64,000 bases of DNA from Geminocystis sp. NIES-3708 (GCF_001548095.1 NZ_AP014815.1:3037656-3101655); one strand, 5' to 3'. Positions 18,997-29,070 are shown, numbered from the stretch's first letter. Translations and numbers: made by a program. Notes: a model not told the origin generated them from the letters alone.

Positions 18997-19203
18997 ATGA
19001 ATAATTTGTCATTAGAAATATTAGCGACTGCTGGAACATTTCCTGTTTATTTCGTTGCTGTTTATGTTGTAGGTTTTATCGCCGCCGTTGTAATTGGTTC
19101 AATAGCTTGGTATAGTTCTAAGCGTCCTGTAGGTTGGGAAGATTCGGAAAAACCTGATTTTATTCCTGATATAACAATTAATGATGAAAAGAATAAAGAC
19201 TAA
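18997..19203 (+). CDS. Psb35-like small membrane protein
   Basis: The 68-residue product has one membrane helix (about 15-38) followed by SSKRPVGWEDSEKPDFIP. The SKRPVGWE motif after a short helix is what I recall for Psb35, a factor that stabilises the CP47 assembly module of photosystem II. GGAG lies about 8 bases before the ATG. It follows trxC by 60 bases on the same strand and may share its transcript. The name rests on memory of the motif, so treat it as probable. Confidence 0.6.
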   Translation: MNNLSLEILATAGTFPVYFVAVYVVGFIAAVVIGSIAWYSSKRPVGWEDSEKPDFIPDITINDEKNKD

Positions 19204-19217
19204 ATAATAATTAACAA

Positions 19218-22200
19218 TTAACAAGATAAAATAACTTGTTGAATTATGTCTGGAAATTTATTTAAAGAATTTTCTAGCAAATCAATTTCAAAACAGTTAA
19301 TTTGATCTTGTAAAATCACTGCATAATTTAATAAAGTTTTGTTTTGATATTTTAAAGCATCTTGCTCTAATTCAGAAGCAAAATCTCTAATATGAGAAGT
19401 AATTTTTGTTTGTTGAATTTGATGCCATTTTTCTAAGTATTCTTTTTCTAATTTTGCGATTAAATCTGATATTTTTTTTGTATTATCGGGAATAATATCA
19501 TTAAACTTAAGTTGTTTATGTTCTAAAGAATGAGAAAAAAATTGATCCTGTAATTGTAAAACTTTTTTAAACTCTTGAACTAATGTATGACGACTAATGG
19601 GCTTACATAAAAAACCTTGTACTGAATGTTCTATTTCCTTTCTATCGTCAGGGTTTATCGAAGCAGTAATAATGATAATAGGAATTTTTTTAGTAATATC
19701 ATTTCCTCGTAATAATTCAATGGCTTTTTTAGCATCATAATCAGGCATTTTTAAATCTAAAAGTATTAAATCAGGATAATATTTAATTGCCATTATCATT
19801 GCATCTTTACCATTTTTACCAAAAATAAGTTGGTGAGATGTATCGGCAAAATAAGCCTGAATTAAATCTAAATTAGATGAAATATCATCCACGACTAAAA
19901 TTCTACTAGGATTAAATTGATCTAAATTATCATCAAGAGCCATGATAGGATTTTCTATTGGTAAAAAACTACAGGCAACAGAAGGAAAATCGATAGTAAA
20001 TTTACTACCTTTATTAATTTTACTTTCAACTTTTATATTACCATTAAGCATAGTTACTAATTTTTTTGTGATCGCTAAACCTAATCCTGTACCTCCATAT
20101 TTACGAGTACTTTGTCCATCTTGTTGAGTAAAAGATTCAAAAATTCGTTCAATTTGACTCGAAGGAATACCAATGCCAGTATCTTCAATCATTACATAAA
20201 ATCCACAATTTAAGTCATTATTAATACGATTTTTACTATTACCCATCATTATTTTAACATAGCCTTTTTCTGTAAATTTGAGTGCATTACCAATTAAGTT
20301 AAATAAAATTTGTCGTAATCTTATTTCATCAAAAATAATTAATTCTGGTGTTTTTTCTTCTATTTTTAAAATTAAATCAAGTTCTTTTTCTTCTGCTTTA
20401 ATGGAAAAAATATTGATTATTTCTTGTATTAAATAAGATAAATTTACTGTTTCATATTGAATGGGCATTTTTCCAGCTTCAATCTTAGATAAATCTAAAA
20501 TATCATTAATTAATGATAATAAAGTTTCTCCGCTAGAAGTAATAGAATTAAGATAACTTTGTGATCTATTATCTTTAATTAAGTCTTTTAATAAATGAGA
20601 AAATCCTAGTATCGCATTCATGGGAGTTCTAATTTCATGACTCATATTTGCTAGAAATTCACTTTTAGCAATATTTGCCATTTCTGCCGCTTCTTTTGCA
20701 ATTTGTAATTCTTGAGATTGTCGCTGAATTTGTAAAAATAGTTGTGCTTGTTCGATAGCTATGCCTAATTGACGGGTAATTTTTTTTAATAGATTAATAT
20801 GACTTGATTGCCAAGAGAAAGAAGTATGATAATATGCGCCTAATAATCCCCATAATTTTTCTCCGCAAAAAATTGGAATAATACAAAAAGATTTAATACT
20901 AAATTGTTGATACAAATCAAGATGACATCTAGTAAAATTAGCTAAATCCACATCATTAACAACATGAATTTCTCTATTACGATATCTGCCACCTTTATGA
21001 ATTTGTAAATAAGTATCATTCCACACACGTTTAACAATATTACCCACCACAGAAATTAATCCTGATTTAGCACTTTCTGCTACAAATTCGCCTCCCCATT
21101 CAGAGTTAAATTGATAGACTGCTACTCGATCGCAATCTAAAATATTTCTTACTTCAGCAGTAGTAGTATCACAAATGATTTGAAAGTCGATACTATCTCT
21201 CATTTTACCCATAATAGAATTAATTGCCCTTTGGAGCAACGCATTTTCTCTTAAAGCTACTTCTCTTTGTTTTTCAATAGTGATGTCAATAGCAACTCCA
21301 TTCCAAATAACGCTTTTATTAGGTAGCCTTTGCGGTAATGAATTAATCCTAATATATTTGTATTTACCACTGGGAGTTATTATCTGAGAATCATAATGAA
21401 ACTCGGTAAGATATTGACGAGATAGATTAAGGGCTTGATAAAATTCTGATAGTTGGTTTGGTTCGATTAAATTAAAAATTCTTTTGACATCCTCAATGAC
21501 TTCTTCGGGAGTAAATTCAAAAATATCCCTAACTGCCTTACTAGCAAAAGTGACGAAATAATTTCCCTGAATATTACATCCTAATTGAAATACCATACCT
21601 GGTACTAATGCTGTAATTTCTTGTAAATGTTTTTCACTATTTAATACTTTTTTAGAAATAGCTATTTTTTCAGACATTTTTGTAAATGTCAATAAACTAC
21701 CTATATATCTTTTATTATTATCATATATGGGATAACAATAAATTATTAGAGAAATATTTTTTTTATCATGACGTTTAAATTGATAATTTTCTTTGTACCA
21801 ATATTTAGAATAGTTATTAAATAAATCATTTTTATTTTCATTATATTGTTCCAAAAAATCAATCCATAATTTACCTATTATTTCTTTTTCTTTGCAACCT
21901 AATATTTCTTCCATTTGCGAATTAATAGAATAAACTAGACCATTCTCAGAAAGAATACATATGCCTTCTAAGCTAGTTTTTATCATTAAACTACACAGTT
22001 GATAGATAGTTTTATTCAAATGTTGAATGTCATAATTACTGTATAGTATTTCTTTCGTTTTATTCCACAAAAAATTCCGACTAAAATCTTTTAGTTTGGA
22101 TTTTTGTATAAATGCTGTGATAGATAAACTATAAAAAATTTTATACCAAAACTCATCGTCAAAATCATAATCTTTATAAATTATTTTTAATTGATTATTT

Positions 22201-22676
22201 TCTTTATTTTCTAAAAATTGTTGATCACATTTTTCTGTTTTTAAAACAGTTATAATTTTATTTTCTAAAATATCAAAAGTAATATTTTCTATTTCTAAAT
22301 AATCAAATATATCTATATCCTGTAAAACTTGACTTCTCAACTCTAGTAAATCTTTTGAAAAAATAGTTATAATTTTTGGAGTGAAATAACCAATTTTTTT
22401 ATTAATATTTTTAATTGATAAAAGTTGATGATCCTGAATATTATTTATAACTAAAAAAACCACAGAAATATTATTATTCTTAAAATATTGTTGGCAATCA
22501 TCAACCAAGCAATTAATTTTTGTTACTTCACAAAATTTATGTAAAAATACTATTTTCTGGGAATATTCATCTAACTGTTGATAAAGATTATTATTATTAT
22601 CTCCTATAAACAAAAATCTCCAACATTTATTATCAATTAAAGTTGAATTATTTATACTATTTTTTTTTTCCAACAT
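19218..22676 (-). CDS. Large hybrid sensor histidine kinase (PAS-PAS-GAF-HK-REC)
   Basis: The 1152-residue protein has, in order: a degenerate receiver-like N-terminus (about 15-165), two PAS regions (about 235-345 and 355-475), a GAF domain (about 490-655; CDRVAVYQF), a HisKA dimerisation helix with the phosphorylatable His680 in SHEIRTP, an HATPase domain (about 790-920; GTGLGLAI), and a receiver with Asp974 in LLDLKMP. A helical tail follows (about 1070-1152). No transmembrane segment is seen, so it is likely cytoplasmic. The GAF lacks an obvious bilin Cys motif that I can assign. The signal is unknown. Confidence 0.93.
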   Translation of the reverse strand: MLEKKNSINNSTLIDNKCWRFLFIGDNNNNLYQQLDEYSQKIVFLHKFCEVTKINCLVDDCQQYFKNNNISVVFLVINNIQDHQLLSIKNINKKIGYFTPKIITIFSKDLLELRSQVLQDIDIFDYLEIENITFDILENKIITVLKTEKCDQQFLENKENNQLKIIYKDYDFDDEFWYKIFYSLSITAFIQKSKLKDFSRNFLWNKTKEILYSNYDIQHLNKTIYQLCSLMIKTSLEGICILSENGLVYSINSQMEEILGCKEKEIIGKLWIDFLEQYNENKNDLFNNYSKYWYKENYQFKRHDKKNISLIIYCYPIYDNNKRYIGSLLTFTKMSEKIAISKKVLNSEKHLQEITALVPGMVFQLGCNIQGNYFVTFASKAVRDIFEFTPEEVIEDVKRIFNLIEPNQLSEFYQALNLSRQYLTEFHYDSQIITPSGKYKYIRINSLPQRLPNKSVIWNGVAIDITIEKQREVALRENALLQRAINSIMGKMRDSIDFQIICDTTTAEVRNILDCDRVAVYQFNSEWGGEFVAESAKSGLISVVGNIVKRVWNDTYLQIHKGGRYRNREIHVVNDVDLANFTRCHLDLYQQFSIKSFCIIPIFCGEKLWGLLGAYYHTSFSWQSSHINLLKKITRQLGIAIEQAQLFLQIQRQSQELQIAKEAAEMANIAKSEFLANMSHEIRTPMNAILGFSHLLKDLIKDNRSQSYLNSITSSGETLLSLINDILDLSKIEAGKMPIQYETVNLSYLIQEIINIFSIKAEEKELDLILKIEEKTPELIIFDEIRLRQILFNLIGNALKFTEKGYVKIMMGNSKNRINNDLNCGFYVMIEDTGIGIPSSQIERIFESFTQQDGQSTRKYGGTGLGLAITKKLVTMLNGNIKVESKINKGSKFTIDFPSVACSFLPIENPIMALDDNLDQFNPSRILVVDDISSNLDLIQAYFADTSHQLIFGKNGKDAMIMAIKYYPDLILLDLKMPDYDAKKAIELLRGNDITKKIPIIIITASINPDDRKEIEHSVQGFLCKPISRHTLVQEFKKVLQLQDQFFSHSLEHKQLKFNDIIPDNTKKISDLIAKLEKEYLEKWHQIQQTKITSHIRDFASELEQDALKYQNKTLLNYAVILQDQINCFEIDLLENSLNKFPDIIQQVILSC

Positions 22677-22826
22677 TATTTTAAAAACGTGATCACTTTA
22701 GAATTAAGATCTTAACCTAGGGTTTTGTTAATTTTTAATCTTAAAATAGTATCCCCTAATACGTTATTGTAAGATATTTTTTCTTTATTTGGTAAAAATT
22801 ATCTAAGTCTTAATAAATATTAATAT

Positions 22827-23228
22827 TTAAGAAATAGTAGAATTTGTGATCGGATAATCAAAAGATGAATCCATAATCTTAAAAGGTTTTTCGTGCCAAT
22901 CAACTATCCAATTTTGCTCATTCAAATATTTAAGTAAAGGCATTACTAATTCTAAGTTACGGCAAAACCAATATTGTTTTTCTTGATCCTCATTATTAAA
23001 TATGATTTGATATTGATAAGCATGACCTAATGTTCTTAATAATCCTGGATATTTTTTTAACTCTCTTTTTATTTGTGATTGAGAGTAAGTGATAATGCTA
23101 TTTTTCTGAAAATGATAAGGAATTTTAACTTGGGGTTTTGAAGATTGATTTAAAGGTTTAGATACATTGATTTTTTCAGGAATTATAACTACTTTGGGTT
23201 TAGGTTTTTTTTGATAAAAAGGAAACAT
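22827..23228 (-). CDS. Hypothetical protein, 133 residues
   Basis: I do not recognise this protein. The N-terminus is basic and Pro/Lys rich with a PKPKVVIIPEK segment; the rest looks like a small alpha/beta domain with aromatic residues (YQYQIIFNN, QYWFCRNLELVMPLLKYL). No signal peptide or membrane helix is seen. It stands alone between the hybrid kinase and the DUF3086 gene, on the same strand. AT-rich codon use matches the neighbours, which supports a real gene. Confidence 0.6.
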   Translation of the reverse strand: MFPFYQKKPKPKVVIIPEKINVSKPLNQSSKPQVKIPYHFQKNSIITYSQSQIKRELKKYPGLLRTLGHAYQYQIIFNNEDQEKQYWFCRNLELVMPLLKYLNEQNWIVDWHEKPFKIMDSSFDYPITNSTIS

Positions 23229-23432
23229 TATTTTTACTATAAATAAAAAAGAAGAATTTTATAACAATCACGATACTAAAATTGTTTTAAAATGTAGAAA
23301 TTCTTGCAAAATCAAAGAAATTCGAATGACTGATAAATATAAAACTATAATTTTTACTAATATAATTTAGTCATTATAAATATTTTTCTTCTTTTTATCT
23401 GCAAGAAATTGATGAGTTTTCTGGGTAAATTT

Positions 23433-24764
23433 TTAATAATAATAGTTAGATGATTGAATATTCGTTTCTGGTGCAAATGCTAACCATAAAGGAAATTTTA
23501 ACAAAGAAAGACTGACCTTATCGTCACTTTGATCTACTATTACTAATGGTAAATCTTTCTCTTCCACAATGCGATCGCCTTTTTGAATAAGAGACTCTGG
23601 TGTTTCAAATAACACTACTCCTTTATTTGGACCAAAATCACTGCGAGAAATCCCTAAGCAATCCTGTAAACCTCTACGCCATTCTCCCAATCTTTCTGGT
23701 GTATCCGCTAAGATTAAAGTACGACTACGATCACCATACAATTGATATAGAATAGACATAATTGCTGAAGCTACTAGAATATTTTGTAACCTAGTCCCCA
23801 TACTTCGTAAAGCACCACGCCCTCCTTGGCTAAAAAACCATTCAGCAACTCTTTCAGCTTGGATAGGCTCAAAAGTACGACGCAATTGCCAGGGTGAACC
23901 ATAATAGTCAGGTTTCGTGCGATACTTATCCAATAAACCACGAATTTGACGAGTTTCTTCCTTGAAATTTTTTTCTACAAATTGTGGATTGGGGACATTA
24001 TTTTGCACTTTAGGAATATCATAAGAAGTTATTTCTGTTTCCCATGATTGAGAAGAGTTATTTGATAACTCTAGTTGCTCTGCCGCAGCGGCTAAATCCT
24101 GTAAACTACCGACTAAATAGTCTTTGAAACCTTGAACTTTAATAGCTAAATCTTGAGAAACACCAGAAAAAGTAGTTCTCATTTCCTGTTCAATTTTTTT
24201 CTTTCTAAGCTCTAATTTTTGAATAGTTAATTCTAGGTTTTGTCTCTTTTCTTCTAATTCTTTTAAGCTTTCTTTAACTAATAAGTTAATACCCGAAGTA
24301 ATAGCTTCTTGTTGATTAATTAAATCTTGTTTTTTCTCCTCTAAAACTTCAATTTCTGTTATTGAAACATCAAGTTTTTTTTCAATAGTTTTTTCTAATT
24401 CTTTTTCGGATTCTAACGGTAATATGATAGATTGTTCCTCTTTATTTTTAGATATAAAATTAATCTCTTTTTCCTTTAATAGCTGAGTATTGTTTTGTTC
24501 TAAATCTGAAATGTATAAATTAGTTTCGATTACATTTTCTGAGCTTAATTCTTCATTAGGAGAATCAAATTTTTGATCATTAACAGATAATTCTAAAGGG
24601 AGATCTTCTTTGAAATCTTGTGTTTTATTAGATTCTAACGCTATCTCAAAATTATCTTGTTTTTCGAGATTTTGTTTTTTTGATTGCATCTCCCATAAAT
24701 CTTGATCATCAAAATTGTTTAAATTAACATCTTTTATTTGATTTTCTTTTAAGTTATCAGTCAT
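23433..24764 (-). CDS. DUF3086-domain protein with long coiled-coil N-terminus
   Basis: The 443-residue protein has an acidic, low-complexity N-terminal third, a coiled coil (about 140-215; KELEEKRQNLELTIQKLELRKKKIE) and a conserved C-terminal domain (about 275-440; KPDYYGSPWQLRRTFEP, FFSQGGRGALRSMGTRLQ, RSRTLILADTPERLGEWRRG). The C-terminal part matches DUF3086, known to me only from cyanobacteria. Function is unknown. It lies directly upstream of DUF3119 in reverse order on the complementary strand, a neighbour pairing common in cyanobacteria. Confidence 0.8.
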   Translation of the reverse strand: MTDNLKENQIKDVNLNNFDDQDLWEMQSKKQNLEKQDNFEIALESNKTQDFKEDLPLELSVNDQKFDSPNEELSSENVIETNLYISDLEQNNTQLLKEKEINFISKNKEEQSIILPLESEKELEKTIEKKLDVSITEIEVLEEKKQDLINQQEAITSGINLLVKESLKELEEKRQNLELTIQKLELRKKKIEQEMRTTFSGVSQDLAIKVQGFKDYLVGSLQDLAAAAEQLELSNNSSQSWETEITSYDIPKVQNNVPNPQFVEKNFKEETRQIRGLLDKYRTKPDYYGSPWQLRRTFEPIQAERVAEWFFSQGGRGALRSMGTRLQNILVASAIMSILYQLYGDRSRTLILADTPERLGEWRRGLQDCLGISRSDFGPNKGVVLFETPESLIQKGDRIVEEKDLPLVIVDQSDDKVSLSLLKFPLWLAFAPETNIQSSNYYY

Positions 24765-24827
24765 AATAATTTTAATATTTTTTAGTTATAAATAATCTAA
24801 TTTTTTCTTTAAAATTTTAGATAAAAT

Positions 24828-25211
24828 TTATTTTTTTTCAGAGCAATATTGTTCTAAACATTCTCTTAAAGTATTAGGATCAAAGATAATTGGTAAAAAA
24901 TGAATACTTTTGACTTCTTTAAAGTATAACAAAATCGGTAGAGGCTGCCAAAATATTGCCCAAGTTTCCCACTCGGTATAAGGAAAAGTTCTAATATTTT
25001 TTTTGCCTCGATAAACATCTAAAGCAGTAGAAGTAAAAGTTAATCTAATTAAATTAGCTTGAATTAATAAAAATATTCCAAAAATAATGATTACTAATGC
25101 TAAGATTGACGACCATAAAGTCAAAGCAATTCCACTAATGATGATGATGATAGGAATATTATAATTAGGTTTCAAGGTGATGCTATCACAGCCCAAAACA
25201 GTGTTTTGCAT
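24828..25211 (-). CDS. DUF3119-family membrane protein
   Basis: The 127-residue protein has two adjacent membrane helices (about 18-55) followed by the conserved block FTSTALDVYRGKKNIRTFPYTEWETWAIF. This matches DUF3119, a small cyanobacterial and plastid family. It is probably co-transcribed with the DUF3086 gene 63 bases downstream. The role is unknown; the pairing suggests a shared membrane-associated process. Confidence 0.78.
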   Translation of the reverse strand: MQNTVLGCDSITLKPNYNIPIIIIISGIALTLWSSILALVIIIFGIFLLIQANLIRLTFTSTALDVYRGKKNIRTFPYTEWETWAIFWQPLPILLYFKEVKSIHFLPIIFDPNTLRECLEQYCSEKK

Positions 25212-25357
25212 TATTTTTTTATAAAAATATTTATTGAGTATGCTCCTTATTGTATAGTAAATTTTTATGGTTCATTAACAATAACAGAAAAACCTTTTTG
25301 AAATAATTTTAAAATTTGGATACCTTAAGCCTAATTGTTAATTGTTGAATAATAGAC

Positions 25358-25363
25358 TATAAT
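25358..25363 (+). promoter_or_regulatory. Promoter of the ssl1498-type gene (-10 element)
   Basis: TATAAT at 25358-25363 is preceded by TTGTTA at 25335-25340 with a 17-base spacer. The start codon is 32 bases downstream. This is a near-canonical sigma-70 promoter. Confidence 0.6.
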
Positions 25364-25394
25364 CACACTCAGTTAAATATAAGAGGTTATAGAT

Positions 25395-25571
25395 ATGCCA
25401 TATACTACAGAAGATGGAGGCAGAGTTAATAATTTTGCTAATGAGCCCAAAGTTTATCAAGCTGAGCCACCTAGTACAAAAGAAAAACGTAACTATTTAA
25501 TTCTTGGAGTTTTAGGGTTAATTCTCGTTACTGGAGTAATTGCCATCGCTGTTTTTGCTTCTAATATTTAA
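25395..25571 (+). CDS. ssl1498-family light-harvesting-like small protein
   Basis: This is a 58-codon gene, MPYTTEDGGRVNNFANEPKV at its start and one C-terminal membrane helix (about 34-55). The opening MPYTTEDGGR.NNFA.EP followed by YQAEPP is characteristic of the cyanobacterial ssl1498 family, annotated as light-harvesting-like. It has an AGAGG Shine-Dalgarno 8 bases before the ATG, a clear promoter, and a hairpin after its stop. It probably inserts in thylakoid membranes; function is not proven. Confidence 0.85.
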   Translation: MPYTTEDGGRVNNFANEPKVYQAEPPSTKEKRNYLILGVLGLILVTGVIAIAVFASNI

Positions 25572-25587
25572 AAAGCACTTAATTTAG

Positions 25588-25612
25588 GGGTTAATACCTT
25601 TAACCCTTAATG
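25588..25612 (+). terminator. Hairpin after ssl1498-type gene
   Basis: GGGTTAA pairs with TTAACCC (7 bp, 5-base loop), followed by an AT-rich, T-ending tract. It is probably a weak terminator separating this gene from copR. Confidence 0.5.
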
Positions 25613-25637
25613 TTATATTTTTAATATATTAATTATA

Positions 25638-26333
25638 ATGCGAATATTGCTCATAGAAGATGAAGAAGATTTAGGTATTGCTATTAAACGATTACTCTTA
25701 CAGCAGAATTATGTTATAGATTGGGTAACATCAGGACAAGAAGGATTATATTTATTAGAAAATCCAAACATTACTTATAACATTGGTATTTTTGATTGGT
25801 TGTTGCCAGAGTTATCAGGTATTGAATTGCTAAAAATAATTCGACGACAAAAAAATTCTTTACCAGTATTAATGTTAACAGCAAAAGATACAATGATAGA
25901 TAAAATTACGGGTTTAGATGCTGGGGCAGATGACTATTTAATTAAACCCTTTGAAATGTTAGAACTATTTGCCAGAATTAGAGCATTATTAAGGCGAAAT
26001 CAAGAGATAAAACCACAACAATTGAAAGTTCAAAATTTAATTTTAGATTATCAAATTAATACTATTAAAATAGAGTTAAAATCAGGAAAAATAGAGATAA
26101 TTTCTTTGACTAATAAAGAATTTCATCTATTGGAATTTTTTATGCGTCATCCTCAACAAATTTTAACAAGAAGCCAACTTTTAGACCAACTATGGGAAAT
26201 AGGTTCTGATACTATTAGTAATGTAGTAGCGGCTCAAATTCGTCTGTTAAGAAAGAAACTTAATCAATATGGTTATGGTGATTTAATTGAAACGGTTTAT
26301 GGTTTAGGTTATCGTTTAAAATTAGATGATTAG
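25638..26333 (+). CDS. copR: OmpR-type response regulator, CopR/RppA group
   Basis: The 231-residue regulator has a receiver (phosphoacceptor D53 in IFDWLLPELSG; LMLTAK; DDYLIKPF) and a winged-helix domain (SLTNKEFHLLEFFMRHPQ, SNVVAAQIRLLRKK, ETVYGLGYRLK). The IFDW.LP receiver and SNVVAAQ helix are shared by cyanobacterial RppA, NrsR and CopR, which sense metals or redox. The copA/copB neighbours and the five direct-repeat boxes downstream favour CopR. It lies just ahead of its kinase. Synechocystis carries copM before copR; that gene is absent here. Confidence 0.8.
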   Translation: MRILLIEDEEDLGIAIKRLLLQQNYVIDWVTSGQEGLYLLENPNITYNIGIFDWLLPELSGIELLKIIRRQKNSLPVLMLTAKDTMIDKITGLDAGADDYLIKPFEMLELFARIRALLRRNQEIKPQQLKVQNLILDYQINTIKIELKSGKIEIISLTNKEFHLLEFFMRHPQQILTRSQLLDQLWEIGSDTISNVVAAQIRLLRKKLNQYGYGDLIETVYGLGYRLKLDD

Positions 26334-26459
26334 GGTTTTATCAAAAAGTCTTGTCTTAATGCTAGAAAAAAGTAGTATTTTTCTATTTCCCTTCCCACAA
26401 CAGTAAAAGATTGAATAAAAAATTTTAATTAAGAATTTAGATAGATATTAATATTTCTT

Positions 26460-27800
26460 GTGTCAAAAAACAGGTTATTTAATCAAACTAAAATATCTCT
26501 AACTTGTTGGTATGCCAGTATTTTTTCAGGCATTATTACATTAGGTGCATTAGGAGTTTATGAGGCGATCGCACACGCCCATTATATCACAATTAATCAA
26601 GAATTAAAAACCGTAGCAGGAACTTTTCATGATACCCTTGAACCTTTATTACTTAAACCAAATAAACTAGAAAAAAATGTTAGAGAAATTATACCAGATT
26701 TGTGCTTAATAGATGAGAAGTGTGATAATTTATATTATGAAAATCGATATATAACAAGACTGATTCAGCAAGGAAAATACTATCTCAAATTTTATGATTT
26801 ATCTGGGAATTTGTTAGGCAATGCAGGAATAAAAATAGATAATTTATCCCTTAATCATCCCTCAGAAGAATTTAAAACTATTCAAGATAATCAAAACAAT
26901 AATTATCGTCAAATATCTTTACTTTTACATAGCAAAAATAATCAAGAATGGGGTTATTTACAGATAGGAAGAAGTTTAGAGGAATTCGATCAATACCTCA
27001 ATAATATAAAATGGTTATTAGTATTAGGCTTACCATTATTAATTATTTTGGTCATAATTGCTAGTTGGTATTTAGCGGAAAAAGCAATGAAACCCCTAGA
27101 TAAATCTTATCAACAAATGCAACAATTTAGCTCCGATGTTGCCCACGAATTGCGTACACCTTTAGCGGCAATAAAAGCAACTATTGATAGTGTGATGTTA
27201 ACAGAAAATTTATCAATAAAAGACAATCAAGAAACATTAATAACAATTAATCGACAAAATCAAAGATTAATTAATTTAGTTAATGATTTGTTAATTTTAA
27301 GTCGTCTTGATGCCATCAATCAAAATAACTATCTTCTCGAAAAAACTGATATTAATTTAATTGATCTAATTAACGATGTAACAGAAGAATTATCATTTTT
27401 AGCTATAGAAAATAAAATAAATCTTTGTCAAGATATTCAAATTAAGGATAATCTAATTATTCAAGGAAATGAAGCACAAATTTATCGATTATTAACTAAT
27501 TTAGTCGTTAATGCGATTCAAAATACTCCTGAAAGTGGATTAGTTACTATATCCTTAGAAAATAATAAAAAAGAAGTAATAATGGCAATTAGTGATACAG
27601 GAATAGGTATTAGTGAAGAAGATAACTTATTAATTTTTAATCGTTTTTATCGAGTAGATAAATCCCGTGGTAGAGACAAAGGAAATAGTGGATTAGGCTT
27701 AGCTATTGTTAGCTCGATTCTGCTATTTCATCACGGCAGAATCGAATTAGAAAGTACTATAAATAAAGGAAGTATTTTTACTGTTTATTTGCCTAAATAA
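26460..27800 (+). CDS. copS: Sensor histidine kinase, CopS/RppB group
   Basis: This membrane kinase has an N-terminal helix (about 9-30), a periplasmic domain (about 35-185) with no known fold that I can name, and a second helix (187-207). A short linker leads to the HisKA box (H229 in SDVAHELRTP) and an HATPase domain (NLVVNAIQNTPE, GLGLAIVSSIL). The start is GTG 26460 with a weak Shine-Dalgarno. The kinase is expected to phosphorylate the CopR-like regulator 127 bases upstream. A copper signal is inferred from the neighbours. Confidence 0.8.
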   Translation: MSKNRLFNQTKISLTCWYASIFSGIITLGALGVYEAIAHAHYITINQELKTVAGTFHDTLEPLLLKPNKLEKNVREIIPDLCLIDEKCDNLYYENRYITRLIQQGKYYLKFYDLSGNLLGNAGIKIDNLSLNHPSEEFKTIQDNQNNNYRQISLLLHSKNNQEWGYLQIGRSLEEFDQYLNNIKWLLVLGLPLLIILVIIASWYLAEKAMKPLDKSYQQMQQFSSDVAHELRTPLAAIKATIDSVMLTENLSIKDNQETLITINRQNQRLINLVNDLLILSRLDAINQNNYLLEKTDINLIDLINDVTEELSFLAIENKINLCQDIQIKDNLIIQGNEAQIYRLLTNLVVNAIQNTPESGLVTISLENNKKEVIMAISDTGIGISEEDNLLIFNRFYRVDKSRGRDKGNSGLGLAIVSSILLFHHGRIELESTINKGSIFTVYLPK

Positions 27801-27908
27801 TAAAAAATTTTTATATCCATATTTTCAAGAAATAAATTATTGAAGAAAGATAGCTAAACAGTTGAACGTTTTTAAGTTTAAATCAGCAACACCTTCATTT
27901 TTTACACA

Positions 27909-27925
27909 TTTCATCTTAATTTCAT
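27909..27925 (+). promoter_or_regulatory. CopR-type direct repeat 1
   Basis: TTTCAT-CTTAA-TTTCAT is followed after exactly 10 bases by the -10-like CAAAAT (27936-27941). It lies 53 bases before the DUF411 gene start. Direct repeats with an 11-bp period are the classical target of OmpR/PhoB regulators. Confidence 0.7.
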
Positions 27926-27977
27926 ATTCTTTTGTCAAAATAAATAGTAATAGAGAAAAATAAAAAGAGAAATTACC

Positions 27978-28535
27978 ATGTTACAAATAAAATTAATTCA
28001 ATCATTAACAGGGATTGCACTTATTACCATTATCGGTAGCATTGCTATATCTTCTAATAACTCAAGCTATGCCCATGAAACCCATCAAAATCACGAAAAT
28101 AAGGCTATAACTGCTAGTGTTTGGGATAAATCCACTGTTAATTATAATGGCAGTAAAAAAATAACAGTTTATAATAGTCCTTCTTGTGGTTGTTGTAAAC
28201 AATGGATGGCACACATGAAAAAACATGGCTTTGAAGTAACAGACATCAAAACCGATGATATGGAGACGATTAAACGTAAAAATAATTTACCCTCAGAGTT
28301 AGAGTCTTGTCATACTGCTATTATCGATGGTTACGTTATGGAAGGGCATATTCCCGCCGATGATATTAAACGTTTTCTAACCCAAAAATCGACTAACTTT
28401 AAAGGATTAGCCGTTGCAGGGATGCCCATTGGTAGCCCCGGAATGGAATCTGATAAAATTAAGCAACCTTTTGATGTGGTGGCTTTTAATAATAATAGTA
28501 AAGTAACAGTATTTAAAATTCACAAAAATTATTAA
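27978..28535 (+). CDS. Secreted DUF411-family metal-binding protein
   Basis: The 185-residue product has an N-terminal signal segment (about 1-33), a short His-rich stretch (HETHQNHENK) and a DUF411 domain with the redox/metal motif SPSCGCCKQWMAHMKKHGF. The ESCHTAIIDGYVMEGHIPADD block is also typical. DUF411 proteins are linked to copper and silver tolerance in many bacteria. It is the first gene after copS, about 180 bases away, and has its own CopR-type box. Probably periplasmic. Confidence 0.88.
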   Translation: MLQIKLIQSLTGIALITIIGSIAISSNNSSYAHETHQNHENKAITASVWDKSTVNYNGSKKITVYNSPSCGCCKQWMAHMKKHGFEVTDIKTDDMETIKRKNNLPSELESCHTAIIDGYVMEGHIPADDIKRFLTQKSTNFKGLAVAGMPIGSPGMESDKIKQPFDVVAFNNNSKVTVFKIHKNY

Positions 28536-28628
28536 ATTCATTATAAGTAATTGCCTTGTAAATCTTTAACTTAAATTCAGGAATAATAGATTAATTTTAA
28601 GAGGAATAATTTATCTTAAAAAAAGTCG

Positions 28629-28645
28629 TTTCACAGTAATTTCAT
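28629..28645 (+). promoter_or_regulatory. CopR-type direct repeat 2
   Basis: TTTCAC-AGTAA-TTTCAT has one changed base in the first half. A TAATAT -10 hexamer (28656-28661) begins after 10 bases. It drives the decayed His-rich gene. Confidence 0.65.
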
Positions 28646-28695
28646 AATTAGTTGTTAATATCAAGTTACCAAGAGAAATAAAAAGGATTCAAGTG

Positions 28696-28931
28696 ATGAA
28701 AAATCTAAAAAAATATCATTAATTCTTCTATGAGTTAGTGGCATAGGATTAAGTTTTGGATTATAAACTAATTCCGCATTTATTCAAACTACAGATACTC
28801 AAAAAAATACCTTAGAAAATCAAAGACAATGTAGATATGATGAAAATCATGAGATGATGGATAATCATCATAAAATCAACGAAAATCACAAAAATCATAA
28901 TAATAATCAACAACCACAGCCAAAAAATTAA
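28696..28931 (+). pseudogene. Decayed gene for a small secreted His-rich protein
   Basis: A start (MKNLKK) with an AGGA Shine-Dalgarno leads into a run of seven A (28707-28713). One further A would restore the frame starting at 28713. That frame reads as a signal peptide (ISLILL, VSGIGLSFGL) broken by TGA at 28731 and TAA at 28764, then an intact acidic/His-rich tail (YDENHEMMDNHHKINENHKN) to TAA 28931. Three lesions sit in the first third, while promoter and box are intact. It probably encoded a periplasmic metal-binding protein like the one at 29484-29705. Confidence 0.65.
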
Positions 28932-29070
28932 AAATTAGTTTTCTTAGAATCAATCCCTGTGAGGTTGAATAATTAATTATCAAATATTTAATAATTCTCT
29001 TTAACTATTCATCAAATTTGGAGAGGCTAAAAGGAATATATTTTCGTTATTTTTAATTGAAAAATTATAC

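Noticed and set aside
25572-25637. CopR box upstream of copR
   Set aside because: No TTTCAT pair is present in the gap; autoregulation through this motif is not supported.
28731-28766. Recoding of TGA as a sense codon in the His-rich remnant
   Set aside because: The same frame also needs TAA readthrough and a one-base frameshift, so decay is simpler than recoding.
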